Positions 1 to 6,792 of a stretch of DNA of 8,879 nucleotides are shown piece after piece (positions within the stretch are counted from its first letter, which is position 1; the number at the start of each line of letters is the position of its first letter). Made by a program: the position numbers and the translations under genes. Source of the DNA: CBDUWP01 sp965370955 (GTDB taxonomy: Bacteria > Planctomycetota > Phycisphaerae > Sedimentisphaerales > Anaerobacaceae); assembly GCA_965370955.1 (NCBI GenBank), contig CBDUWP010000062.1:1-8879 (forward strand), in the 5' to 3' direction. The notes below the pieces were generated by a model. That model was not told the DNA's origin. It worked only from the letters and a program-made list of their open reading frames with translations, and did no database searches.

Positions 1-11
1 ACACCGACCCC

Positions 12-452
12 TTATATTAAAACTTTTATACCTAGTGTTTTTTTATTTTTTTTAGCTGCATCTGGCTCGATAATTTTTATCGCCTTATTAACATTAGCCA
101 CTTTGAGTACTCCGGTAGTTTTTCCGCCCCTAGCCCCTGCCGTGCAATATGCGTAGGCTATATTCACATGATTTTTCGCCAATTTTTCCACGACTCCCGC
201 CAGCGCCCCCGTTTTATTATCTAGAATCACGCATAGAATATCTGTTTCGCTAAATGTCAGATTCATTTTTTTCAATATTTCATCAGCTTTTATTGGATCC
301 GAGAACACAACTCTCATAACGCCGTGTTCGGCCGAATCCATCATAGTCATAGCGATTATATTGACTTTTGACTTTGCGAATTCGTTTAGTACTTTCGCGA
401 GGATTCCGGGCTTATTGACCATAAAGATTGAGAATTGTTTTACTATTTTCAT
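12..452 (-). CDS. Tandem ACT-domain protein (probable small-molecule-binding regulator)
   Basis: The 146-residue product consists almost entirely of two ACT domains. The first (about residues 4-70) carries the typical opening VNKPGILAKVLNEFAKSKVN, where the Pro-Gly turn precedes the first helix. The second (about 72-130) repeats the pattern as DNKTGALAGVVEKLAKNHVN. ACT domains usually bind amino acids or similar small ligands at domain interfaces; stand-alone double-ACT proteins are generally thought to be regulatory. No enzymatic domain is fused, so the ligand and target cannot be named. The ATG start is supported by a GAAGGTG Shine-Dalgarno at 458-464, six bases uptream. The gene lies 13 bases beyond the last STAS-tail relic and may share the upstream transcript. 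The TAA stop lies 11 bases from the window edge, so what follows is unseen. Family assignment is firm; function is not. Confidence 0.88.
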   Translation of the reverse strand: MKIVKQFSIFMVNKPGILAKVLNEFAKSKVNIIAMTMMDSAEHGVMRVVFSDPIKADEILKKMNLTFSETDILCVILDNKTGALAGVVEKLAKNHVNIAYAYCTAGARGGKTTGVLKVANVNKAIKIIEPDAAKKNKKTLGIKVLI

Positions 453-465
453 ATATCACCTTCGT

Positions 466-549
466 TTAGTTTTTGATTAGCACGGCTTTTACTGCCTTTT
501 CGTTAGGAAAAAATTTAATCGCTATGCTTTGTAATTCACATTTTGCTCT
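466..549 (-). pseudogene. STAS C-terminal tail relic, copy 4 (nearest the ACT gene)
   Basis: Reading from 540 this stretch encodes CELQSIAIKFFPNEKAVK followed by AVLIKN and TAA at 466-468. It resembles copy 2 at the protein level (LQSIAIKFFPNE against VEMLGLKFFPNE) but is clearly diverged in DNA. Its tail is two codons longer than in the other copies. No start codon or upstream STAS core accompanies it, so it cannot encode a STAS domain alone. It is probably non-coding relic sequence. Its stop is followed directly by the Shine-Dalgarno of the ACT gene, which suggests this was once the genuine 3' end of the gene upstream of ACT. Confidence 0.6.
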
Positions 550-627
550 TTAAGTCAATTCTCTCTTTGCTGCGTCCTCATTTGGAAAGAATTCAATCCG
601 ACATTTCTAATATTCGCCCACCACTCT
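550..627 (-). pseudogene. STAS C-terminal tail relic, copy 3
   Basis: Minus-strand reading gives KCRIEFFPNEDAAKREL, then Thr and TAA at 550-552. The unit is close to copy 2 in DNA but is two bases shorter before the motif (one base missing near the TTGGG of copy 2, one in its T run). The lead-in reading frame seen in copy 2 (Glu-Met-Leu-Gly) is therefore broken here and runs into TGA. It has no in-frame ATG before the motif. This looks like a decayed copy rather than a gene. Confidence 0.6.
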
Positions 628-706
628 TTACGTTAATTCCTTTTTTGCTGCGGCTTCGTTTGGAAAAAATTTCAATCCCAACATTTCTACTGCTCTTTCT
701 TTGCTA
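628..706 (-). pseudogene. STAS C-terminal tail relic, copy 2 (open in the +1 frame of the STAS gene)
   Basis: The reading frame VEMLGLKFFPNEAAAKKELT ends at TAA 628-630. It stays open upstream through the end of the STAS gene to an ATG at 736-738, making a possible 36-codon frame (628-738) shifted by one base from the STAS frame. A single-base skip after the Lys codon of the STAS tail (DAAK) would join the two and give a product of about 144 residues carrying the tail motif twice. No obvious Shine-Dalgarno precedes the internal ATGs. It is best treated as a relic, with frameshifted expression only a possibility. Confidence 0.55.
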
Positions 707-1063
707 TTACGCCAATGCGATCTTTGCTGCGTCCTCATCAGGAAAGAATCTAAAAATTGTGTCGAGATTTGTTATTTTAAAAACTCTATGTAATTGCGGA
801 TCGATTGAGCTTATAACTACTTGTCCATCGATTATTTTTTGTTTCGCTCTAATTTGCAATAGTAGCCCTAGCACTTGCGAGGAGAAGAATTTAACTTTAG
901 CAAAATCAACAATAACTTTCATTGGCTTTTTTTCTTCGAGATAATCCATTATTTTTTTTGTCACTGCCGCTATTTGTTCGGTACTGCTAAGCGACGGCGT
1001 CCAAAAGATAACGCTTACCACTTCCCCTTGCTCTTTAATTTTCACATCCATTTTTTCGCTCAT
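707..1063 (-). CDS. STAS-domain protein (anti-sigma-factor antagonist-like)
   Basis: The 118-residue product has the size and layout of a single STAS domain. The diagnostic stretch is VDFAKVKFFSSQVLGLLLQI (residues 52-71), matching the strand-loop-helix of SpoIIAA/RsbV-type proteins, where a serine is phosphorylated by an anti-sigma kinase. Ser62 sits in that position, and Ser61 replaces the Asp that usually precedes it. The C-terminal helix ends in FFPDEDAAKIALA, the sequence repeated downstream. Such proteins normally act in the cytoplasm by partner switching with a kinase and a phosphatase, but no partner is in the window. The ATG lies 25 bases past the end of the ATPase gene; GGTG at 1068-1071 is a modest ribosome site. 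A link to control of the transporter is inference only. Confidence 0.85.
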   Translation of the reverse strand: MSEKMDVKIKEQGEVVSVIFWTPSLSSTEQIAAVTKKIMDYLEEKKPMKVIVDFAKVKFFSSQVLGLLLQIRAKQKIIDGQVVISSIDPQLHRVFKITNLDTIFRFFPDEDAAKIALA

Positions 1064-1088
1064 TTGTCACCACAGCCATTAACAATTA

Positions 1089-2102
1089 TCATATACATTT
1101 CCAGCAAGCCGTAAAATGTCCGCCACCATTTTCATCGTTCAGTTTCGGCCTATTATTTTCACAATATTCATCAGCCATTTTGCATCTATCATAGAACAGA
1201 CAACCATTTGTTTGTTTCTCAGCCATTCTCGGTTTGTCGCTGGCTTCATTGTCGCTTATTTTCCGTTTAAAATCAATCTTTGGTACTGCTGAAATCAACA
1301 TTTTCGTATATGGATGCTTAGGATTGTCATAAATCTGGTTTGCGTCAGCTTTTTCCACGATTTCTCCCAGATACATAACCGCGATTTGGTCGCAGAAAAA
1401 CTTCACAACCGCCAGATCATGAGCGATAAACAGATATGTAAGTCCCATTTCGTCCTGCAAATCCTTTAGCAGATTCAATATTTGCGCTTGCACAGACACA
1501 TCGAGCGCGCTAACCGGCTCATCAGCTATGATTAACTTTGGCTTTAGTACGAGCGCCCTTGCGATCGTTATCCTTTGCCTTTGTCCTCCGGAAAATTCAT
1601 GCGGATATCGATTTATATAATCGTAAGACAGTCCGACTTTTTCGAGTAGCTGTGCGATATATTCTTTTATTTTCGATTTTTCCATTTGCTTTTGGATTAT
1701 CAGCGGTTCTTGAACGATTTGCCCGACTGTCATTCTGGGGTTCAGCGATGAGAATGGATCTTGAAATATCATTGCCATATCATTTCTGATATTTTTAAGC
1801 TGTTTTTTATTTGCTTCGGTGACATTTTGATTTTCGAAATAGATTTGTCCTTTTGTTGGCTCGATCAATCTTATAATAGTTCTGGCCGTTGTTGTTTTTC
1901 CGCATCCGCTTTCGCCTACTAGTGCGAGGCTTTTTGCTTTTTTCACAGAGAAGCTAACATCGTCGACAGCCTTGACATATCCGACTGTTCTTTTCAGAAA
2001 TCCTTTTTTGACGGGGAACCATTTCCGTAAACCTTCAACTCTCAGCATTACATCGCTGTTTTGTTTTAGCTCGGTTGATTGGCCGGAATTATTATTTTTC
2101 AT
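1089..2102 (-). CDS. dppF: Peptide ABC importer ATPase subunit, DppF/OppF family
   Basis: This is the second nucleotide-binding subunit of the importer, powering uptake from the cytoplasmic face. From the preferred start (337 residues) it shows Walker A GESGCGKT at 63-70, Q-loop Gln114, signature FSGGQ at 170-174, Walker B LIIADEP at 190-196 and switch His228. An oligopeptide-transporter C-terminal extension carries Cys301, Cys307, Cys314 and Cys333. The early RKWFPVKKGFLKRTVGYVKA stretch is typical of the F-type rather than the D-type ATPase. The frame extends 14 codons further to an ATG at 2144. The ATG at 2102 is preferred because a GGAAGG Shine-Dalgarno sits nine bases upstream and the overlap with the preceding gene falls to 11 bases. 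Substrate is unproven; dipeptide and oligopeptide versions cannot be separated here. Confidence 0.93.
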   Translation of the reverse strand: MKNNNSGQSTELKQNSDVMLRVEGLRKWFPVKKGFLKRTVGYVKAVDDVSFSVKKAKSLALVGESGCGKTTTARTIIRLIEPTKGQIYFENQNVTEANKKQLKNIRNDMAMIFQDPFSSLNPRMTVGQIVQEPLIIQKQMEKSKIKEYIAQLLEKVGLSYDYINRYPHEFSGGQRQRITIARALVLKPKLIIADEPVSALDVSVQAQILNLLKDLQDEMGLTYLFIAHDLAVVKFFCDQIAVMYLGEIVEKADANQIYDNPKHPYTKMLISAVPKIDFKRKISDNEASDKPRMAEKQTNGCLFYDRCKMADEYCENNRPKLNDENGGGHFTACWKCI

Positions 2103-3102
2103 ATCCAGTAGCCTTCCAGCATGCGACAAACCTGTCGTTTTCAACTTGTTTCAGTTTTGGCTCAATTGTTTGACATTTTTTGTCGTCACATCCTATTGAG
2201 CATCTCGGATGAAATTTGCATCCAGTGGGAAAGTCCAGCGGATTCGGCACAGAGCCCTCGATGGTATGCAGCCTTTTTTTGTTTGTTTTTTCTATTGGCT
2301 CGATTTGCGGCAGCGATTTCATCAACCCGATGGTGTATGGATGCAGGGGCTTTTCGAACAGGCTTTGACAGGGCGATTTTTCCACGATTTTCGATGCATA
2401 CATAACCGCCACAACTTCCGCCTGCTCTGCTACTACCGCCAAATCATGCGTAATCAGCAGTATGCTCATTTTTTCTTGCTTTCTCAATTTGTCGAGCAGT
2501 TTCAGGATTTGCGATTGTATAGTGACATCCAGTGCGGTCGTCGGCTCATCAGCGATCAGCAATTTCGGCTTACAGCTAATAGCCATAGCGATCATCACCC
2601 TCTGCCTCATTCCTCCTGAGAGTTGATGTGGATATTCATCGATCCTTTGATTTGGATTATCGATCCCAACTTTGGCGAGCAGTTCGATTGCCAGTTTTCG
2701 CCTGTCTTTTGCATTTTTATTTTTGCCTTGATGCAGTTTGATTGTTTCGCAGATTTGGTTTCCGATTGTGTAAACAGGATTTAGACTTGTCATTGGCTCT
2801 TGAAAAATCATAGCGATTTTATTGCCGCGAATTTCCCTGATATCTTTTTTGCTAAGGTTGCGTAGATCCTGATCATCAAATATAATTTGTCCTGCCACGA
2901 TTTTTCCCGGTGGATTCGGCACTAAATTCATAATGGACAGAGACGTCACGCTTTTCCCGCACCCGCTTTCTCCGACCAGTGCAAAGACCTGCCCATTTTC
3001 GATATCGAAACTAACATCGTCGACCGCTTTTGCAACACCTTGATCCGTAAAGAAATAGGTTGATAAATTTTTGATTGAGAGTAGCTTTTTTTTGTCATGC
3101 AT
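2092..3102 (-). CDS. dppD: Peptide ABC importer ATPase subunit, DppD/OppD family
   Basis: This is the first ATPase of the importer, 336 residues, normal for the family. Walker A GESGCGKS lies at 44-51, Q-loop Gln101 at IFQEPMTSLNP, signature LSGGM at 161-165, Walker B LLIADEP at 181-187 and switch His219. The oligopeptide-transporter C-terminal region follows (SVPNPLDFPTGCKFHPRC), with cysteines 295, 301, 305, 310 and 328. All catalytic motifs are intact, so it should hydrolyse ATP as half of a D/F heterodimer. The gene starts 22 bases after the second permease and its stop overlaps the start of the partner ATPase, implying translational coupling. The ATG at 3102 has no strong Shine-Dalgarno, but alignment to the usual N-terminus makes it the best start. 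Confidence 0.94.
   Translation of the reverse strand: MHDKKKLLSIKNLSTYFFTDQGVAKAVDDVSFDIENGQVFALVGESGCGKSVTSLSIMNLVPNPPGKIVAGQIIFDDQDLRNLSKKDIREIRGNKIAMIFQEPMTSLNPVYTIGNQICETIKLHQGKNKNAKDRRKLAIELLAKVGIDNPNQRIDEYPHQLSGGMRQRVMIAMAISCKPKLLIADEPTTALDVTIQSQILKLLDKLRKQEKMSILLITHDLAVVAEQAEVVAVMYASKIVEKSPCQSLFEKPLHPYTIGLMKSLPQIEPIEKTNKKRLHTIEGSVPNPLDFPTGCKFHPRCSIGCDDKKCQTIEPKLKQVENDRFVACWKATGYEK
2112..2117 (-). promoter_or_regulatory. Ribosome binding site deciding the DppF-type ATPase start
   Basis: GGAAGG on the minus strand ends nine bases before the ATG at 2100-2102. It supports this start over the upstream in-frame ATG at 2144, which would add 14 residues and enlarge the overlap with the preceding gene from 11 to 53 bases. 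Confidence 0.65.
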
Positions 3103-3124
3103 AATTTTATCGCTTATTATTTTT

Positions 3125-4051
3125 TTACGTTCTTAGCTTAGGATCGAGACAATCTCTGGTTGCATCGCTGAATATGTTCAGTGCCAGTGAGATAAAAAAT
3201 ATTGCCGCCGTAGCAGCCGCCATTTGCCACCAGACCCCTCTTGCCAATTCGACTCTAGCATCATTGATCATTGTCCCCCAGCTGGGCTTTTGCGTTTCGC
3301 CAAGCCCTAAAAAGCTCAGAATAACTTCGGCATGAATAAAACCCACAAATCTCAATGAAAAATCTATAATAATCAGATGAAACACATTCGGCAGAATATG
3401 CCTAAAAATAATTCGACAGCTGGAGCAGTTGTATGACTTCGCCGAAAGCACATATTCCCTGTTTTTATGCTTTATGACTTCGCCGCGTATCAGCCTACAG
3501 ATTCCGACCCAGCTAGTCAGCCCGATAGCCAGATATACAGCTGTTAGCCCCACGATTTTTTTGCCGAATATCGTTTGGTCTCGTAACACGACAGCGAACG
3601 CCAGCACCAGCAATATATATGGAATCGAGCTAAGCGTCGAATATATCCACACGATAATTTCGTCGACAGTCCCTCGATAATATCCCGCCACAGCCCCCAG
3701 CGGCACACCGATCAATAAACTGATAACCGACGCGCACAGTGCTACTGTGATTGACGTTTTCGCTCCGTAGATTGTTTTCGTCAAGACAGATTGGCCGAAG
3801 ATATCGGTTCCGAACCAGTGCTCCGCGCTCGGTGCTTCGTAGGATTTCCCGACCGTCTGCTGCCAGTTCAGTACATTCCAATTTAGGCCGCATATTTCAT
3901 TGACATATATCACCGCCGTCAAGAGAAAATAAGCCATCACGATCGCCAGACAGACCATCGCCAGCTTTCTCTTTTTCAATCTTCTAGCAGCATCTCTCCA
4001 GAGACTAACAGATTGTCGCCGCGTGTTTTTTTCGTTTATTTTATTATTCAA
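3125..4051 (-). CDS. dppC: Peptide ABC importer permease, DppC/OppC family
   Basis: This is the second membrane subunit, 308 residues. A basic N-terminal tail (about 1-30) precedes the first membrane helix (about 31-50). The periplasmic family motif HWFGTDIFGQSVLTKTIYGA spans 78-97, and further hydrophobic segments lie near 103-124, 136-156, 166-186, 222-248 and 277-295. The ATPase-docking loop is EYVLSAKSYNCSSCRIIFRH at 199-218, continuing to LPN. Asn208 occupies the place where the EAA loop normally has Gly. The C-terminus DATRDCLDPKLRT is typical. The start is TTG at 4049-4051, preceded by GAGGG at 4058-4062 with a six-base gap; it overlaps the end of the first permease by eight bases, indicating coupled translation. 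It forms the membrane channel together with the DppB-type subunit. Confidence 0.93.
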   Translation of the reverse strand: MNNKINEKNTRRQSVSLWRDAARRLKKRKLAMVCLAIVMAYFLLTAVIYVNEICGLNWNVLNWQQTVGKSYEAPSAEHWFGTDIFGQSVLTKTIYGAKTSITVALCASVISLLIGVPLGAVAGYYRGTVDEIIVWIYSTLSSIPYILLVLAFAVVLRDQTIFGKKIVGLTAVYLAIGLTSWVGICRLIRGEVIKHKNREYVLSAKSYNCSSCRIIFRHILPNVFHLIIIDFSLRFVGFIHAEVILSFLGLGETQKPSWGTMINDARVELARGVWWQMAAATAAIFFISLALNIFSDATRDCLDPKLRT

Positions 4052-4985
4052 AAGTCACCCTCGGATCAACTAATGCATAACAGAGATCAGTCACGATATT
4101 AAAGACCACGAACAAGATTGCGCTGATAAAGGTCATAGCATTTATCACGAAATAGTCTCGCGATCCGATAGATTCGATCATCAGATATCCCAGTCCCGGT
4201 ATCCCGAAAAACCGCTCTAATAGTAACGACCCCAAGAATAAGAACGGGATTGCCAGTACTACTCGCGTAACAATTGGAATCATGGCATTTTTCAGCACAT
4301 GTTTGAACAGCACTTTGGCATTGCTCAAACCTTTAGCCTGTGCGGTTCTCACGTAGTCCGCCTTCATTTCGTCGAGCATAACAGTTCTATAGAACCTGAC
4401 ATTTGATCCTATTCCCGTTACGATACCGATCAAAACCGGCAGTGCAACATATTGTCCCATTGACAAATCCGGCGAGAAGAAGACCGGAAACAGCCCCAAT
4501 TTATACGCCAGAAAATATTGACCGAACAATATAAAACTCAGATACGGCAAACTCATCAGCGCCACAGAGACGAACATCATAACGCTATCGAACCTTGTCC
4601 CTCTATAAAATGCCACGAGCAGCGCGATTGACACCGATGATATAACCACTCCGAAAAACATCGGCACAGTCAGTGCCAGCGATGGAATTGCCCCTCTTTT
4701 GATTTTATCGATAACTTTTTCTCTATCGCGAGCCCTTCCGAAATCGAAGGTCAAAGCCTTTTTGAAATGGTTTACGAATTGGCTGTCGACCGACCAGAAT
4801 AGCGGCTTGTCGAGTCCGTATTCTTTTCTGATTTCTTCTATTGTTTCCGCGTTAGCATTTTTTCCAGCAATTTCAACTGAGATATCGCCTCCAACAACAT
4901 TGAACAATATAAACGTCAGCAATAGCACTCCGCAGACGATGGGTATCGTATATAAAAATCTTCTTATGATATAGGCGATCATCAT
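4044..4985 (-). CDS. dppB: Peptide ABC importer permease, DppB/OppB family
   Basis: This is the first membrane subunit, 313 residues, with about six membrane segments (near 8-30, 101-126, 136-160, 178-194, 237-258 and 281-304). The opening IIRRFLYTIPIVCGVLLLTF is the family's usual first helix. The large periplasmic loop includes IRKEYGLDKP (52-61). The EAA loop is clear at 211-237 (YVRTAQAKGLSNAKVLFKHV, then LKNAMIP) with the conserved Gly219, and the C-terminus ends in ALVDPRV. The start overlaps the stop of the binding-protein gene as ATGA. Two ATG codons stand in tandem (4983-4985 and 4980-4982); AAGG at 4990-4993 is better spaced for the second, so the true product may be 312 residues. 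It pairs with the DppC-type subunit. Confidence 0.94.
   Translation of the reverse strand: MMIAYIIRRFLYTIPIVCGVLLLTFILFNVVGGDISVEIAGKNANAETIEEIRKEYGLDKPLFWSVDSQFVNHFKKALTFDFGRARDREKVIDKIKRGAIPSLALTVPMFFGVVISSVSIALLVAFYRGTRFDSVMMFVSVALMSLPYLSFILFGQYFLAYKLGLFPVFFSPDLSMGQYVALPVLIGIVTGIGSNVRFYRTVMLDEMKADYVRTAQAKGLSNAKVLFKHVLKNAMIPIVTRVVLAIPFLFLGSLLLERFFGIPGLGYLMIESIGSRDYFVINAMTFISAILFVVFNIVTDLCYALVDPRVTFE
4058..4062 (-). promoter_or_regulatory. Ribosome binding site for the TTG start of the DppC-type permease
   Basis: GAGGG on the minus strand sits six bases before the TTG at 4049-4051 and inside the last codons of the upstream permease gene. It makes the non-ATG start credible; no ATG in the same frame offers a full-length N-terminus. 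Confidence 0.6.
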
Positions 4986-6766
4986 TTAGCCTTATATTGA
5001 TTCCGTTTTTGGATATTTATTTTTTGATATTTCACAGTTCCGTCGACAAAAACAGGCAGCTTGTAATTTTTTAGCCAATCATGATACAGAATATACTTTG
5101 TACGATGGGTTGTGACAGCCAGAGGACAATCTTCAAGAACGATTTTTTCTGCCTTTCGATATAGCTCTATCCTTTTTGGACTTTCATCCATCACTTTAAC
5201 CTTTTCATATATCGTATTGAATTGGTCACTTACATAATTAAAATCATTTGTGTTGTCCGAATCCTTTTTGGAATAAAACGCTTGTAGAAAGCCCTCCACA
5301 TCGGGACTGCCAGCTATCCAACCCATAGTAAACATTTGTGCACTTTTTGTTTTGATTTTTGCCAAAAATGTTGGCCAGTCACTGTGTTCAAATTCGACTT
5401 TCAGCCCAACCTCTTTGAAACATTTGTTATAGAACTGCGCCATTTGACGATACCTCGTATCAGCGGACGGCATAGAGAAGGTCAATACTGGCATTTTCCC
5501 CCCGAAAAACTTTTTAGCTTTTGCCGCCATTTCGATAGCCTTTTGCTTATCGTAAATTTGCCCAATCTGTTTTATGTTTGGATTGTAAGAATTCATAACA
5601 GGCGGAATAAACCCAAAGGCTTGCTCACTTCTACCGTTTAGAAATACATCGATAAATGTTTTTCGATCGATAGCATAGCTTATCGCCTTTCGCAGTGATA
5701 GACATTTGCCGACAACCGGGTCTTCCATATTAAACCCGATCCAGAAAATACTTGGTTCCCGAACTTTCACAAGCGTTATCCCTCTATTTCCCATTTGTTC
5801 TGTTAGCTGCCAATTACTTGATATTGCTTGGGCGAAATTATCTTTTGGTATCCCCGATGCGTCGATTTTACCTCTTAGAAATTGCAGCCATTGCGGTTGC
5901 GTTTCTTCAAAAATTATAAAAAATATTTTATCGATAAACGGCAATTTTTTTCCGGCATCCTTTAATAGCCCTTTTTCCTGATCGCCGTCGGCTCCTTCTG
6001 TTGGATAGAATTCATCACGAAACTTTTCATTTCTGACCATTTCGATATAGCTTCCACGATTCCAAAGCTTCAGTTTATATGGCCCAGTTCCAATCGGGTG
6101 CGCTCCGATATCTTTTCCGTAATAATCGACAGCTTCTTTTGCGATTGGGGAAGTGGTTATACTCGCCAATGTATAAATAATTTGCGGCCAAGGCCTTTTG
6201 AGTTGAATGAACAGGGTATATTTATCGATTGCTTTGAGCCCTTCGACTTTTTTTGAATAGTCGACCGGCTTTTCTTTACTGCATGTTTTGGTATATTCTC
6301 TAAATTCGTCTAGTCCTGCGATTTTATCGTCAAACCCCCACCAATTGTTGCTGAGATATTTTATATTTGCCAGCCTTTTCCATGCAAAGACAAAATCTTC
6401 GGCGAGAAGCTCTCGTCCTTTAGAGTTTGGAAAGCATTTATCATCAACGAAATAAATTCCTTTTTTGATTTTGATTGTGTAGCTCAGCCCATCCTTTGAT
6501 ATTTTTGGCATTGATTCAGCCAGCATAGGAATAATTTTATGGGGTCTTTTAAGATAGTGATATTGATACAGACTTTCGATACATTGAGCAGTCACTCTTG
6601 ACGAGTAGACATCGCCGATATTTCCTGGATCCATGGTTTTGATTTTGGACGGCAATGGCCGATACGTCACCATTTGTCCATTATCATCAGCCCGTTTTCC
6701 ACAGCCTGCCAAACCAATCATCAGCACCACGATCAGTAATGTTTTCGCAACATCCTTTTGCGTCAA
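4982..6766 (-). CDS. Extracytoplasmic peptide-binding lipoprotein, SBP family 5
   Basis: This is the solute-binding component that delivers substrate to the permeases. From the preferred TTG start it has 594 residues. The signal peptide ends in the lipobox LAGC with Cys22 as the lipidated residue, so it should be membrane-anchored on the outer side. Family 5 hallmarks follow in order: ESLYQYHYLKRPHKIIPMLA (64-83), the DGLSYTIKIKKGIYFVDD block, GTGPYKLKLW (226-235), LSLRKAISYAIDR near 356-368, and a C-terminal lobe with FEHSDWPTFLAKIK and MGWIAGSPD. Length is slightly above the common 500-560. A GTG lies five codons upstream at 6779-6781 but has no ribosome site; AAGGAG falls inside those codons, six bases before the TTG. 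The stop overlaps the next start. Peptide uptake is likely, but another substrate of this broad family is possible. Confidence 0.93.
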   Translation of the reverse strand: MTQKDVAKTLLIVVLMIGLAGCGKRADDNGQMVTYRPLPSKIKTMDPGNIGDVYSSRVTAQCIESLYQYHYLKRPHKIIPMLAESMPKISKDGLSYTIKIKKGIYFVDDKCFPNSKGRELLAEDFVFAWKRLANIKYLSNNWWGFDDKIAGLDEFREYTKTCSKEKPVDYSKKVEGLKAIDKYTLFIQLKRPWPQIIYTLASITTSPIAKEAVDYYGKDIGAHPIGTGPYKLKLWNRGSYIEMVRNEKFRDEFYPTEGADGDQEKGLLKDAGKKLPFIDKIFFIIFEETQPQWLQFLRGKIDASGIPKDNFAQAISSNWQLTEQMGNRGITLVKVREPSIFWIGFNMEDPVVGKCLSLRKAISYAIDRKTFIDVFLNGRSEQAFGFIPPVMNSYNPNIKQIGQIYDKQKAIEMAAKAKKFFGGKMPVLTFSMPSADTRYRQMAQFYNKCFKEVGLKVEFEHSDWPTFLAKIKTKSAQMFTMGWIAGSPDVEGFLQAFYSKKDSDNTNDFNYVSDQFNTIYEKVKVMDESPKRIELYRKAEKIVLEDCPLAVTTHRTKYILYHDWLKNYKLPVFVDGTVKYQKINIQKRNQYKAK

Positions 6767-6772
6767 TTTGTA

Positions 6773-6778
6773 CTCCTT
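6773..6778 (-). promoter_or_regulatory. Ribosome binding site deciding the TTG start of the binding protein
   Basis: AAGGAG on the minus strand lies six bases before TTG 6764-6766. The competing GTG at 6779-6781 lies upstream of this site and has only an A-rich run before it. The shorter product also begins directly with a compact signal peptide (MTQKDVAKTLLIVVLMIGLA). Confidence 0.75.
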
Positions 6779-6792
6779 CACGCGTATTTTTT

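Larger units (their letters stand above)
466..748 (-). repeat. Tandem array of four 78-79 bp STAS 3'-end repeats
   Basis: Four degenerate copies of one unit lie head to tail. Read on the minus strand, the Phe-Phe-Pro codons begin at 748, 669, 591 and 513, giving intervals of 79, 78 and 78 bases. The first copy is the real C-terminus of the STAS protein (FFPDEDAAKIALA, then stop). The others read FFPNEAAAKKELT-stop, FFPNEDAAKRELT-stop and FFPNEKAVKAVLIKN-stop. In copies 1-3 the stop follows exactly 13 codons after the motif begins, so the stop codon belongs to the repeated unit. DNA similarity between copies 2 and 3 also covers the lead-in (TAGAAATGT) and a TAAAGAG just after the stop. The simplest explanation is duplication of the 3' end of the STAS gene, or successive deletions in a former tandem array of STAS paralogues. 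Confidence 0.85.

Noticed and set aside
466..706. CRISPR-like interpretation of the regular 78-base repeats
   Set aside because: The repeats are degenerate, coding-like and related to the adjacent gene, and there are no unique spacers between short identical repeats.
543..944. Plus-strand open frame of 133 codons opposite the STAS gene and its repeats
   Set aside because: It lies antisense to the clear STAS gene and its tail copies, has low-complexity hydrophobic content with no recognisable domain, and is most simply an antisense shadow.
2209..2619. Plus-strand open frame of 136 codons inside the DppD-type ATPase gene
   Set aside because: It is fully antisense to an intact ATPase with all motifs and shows no ribosome site or domain of its own.
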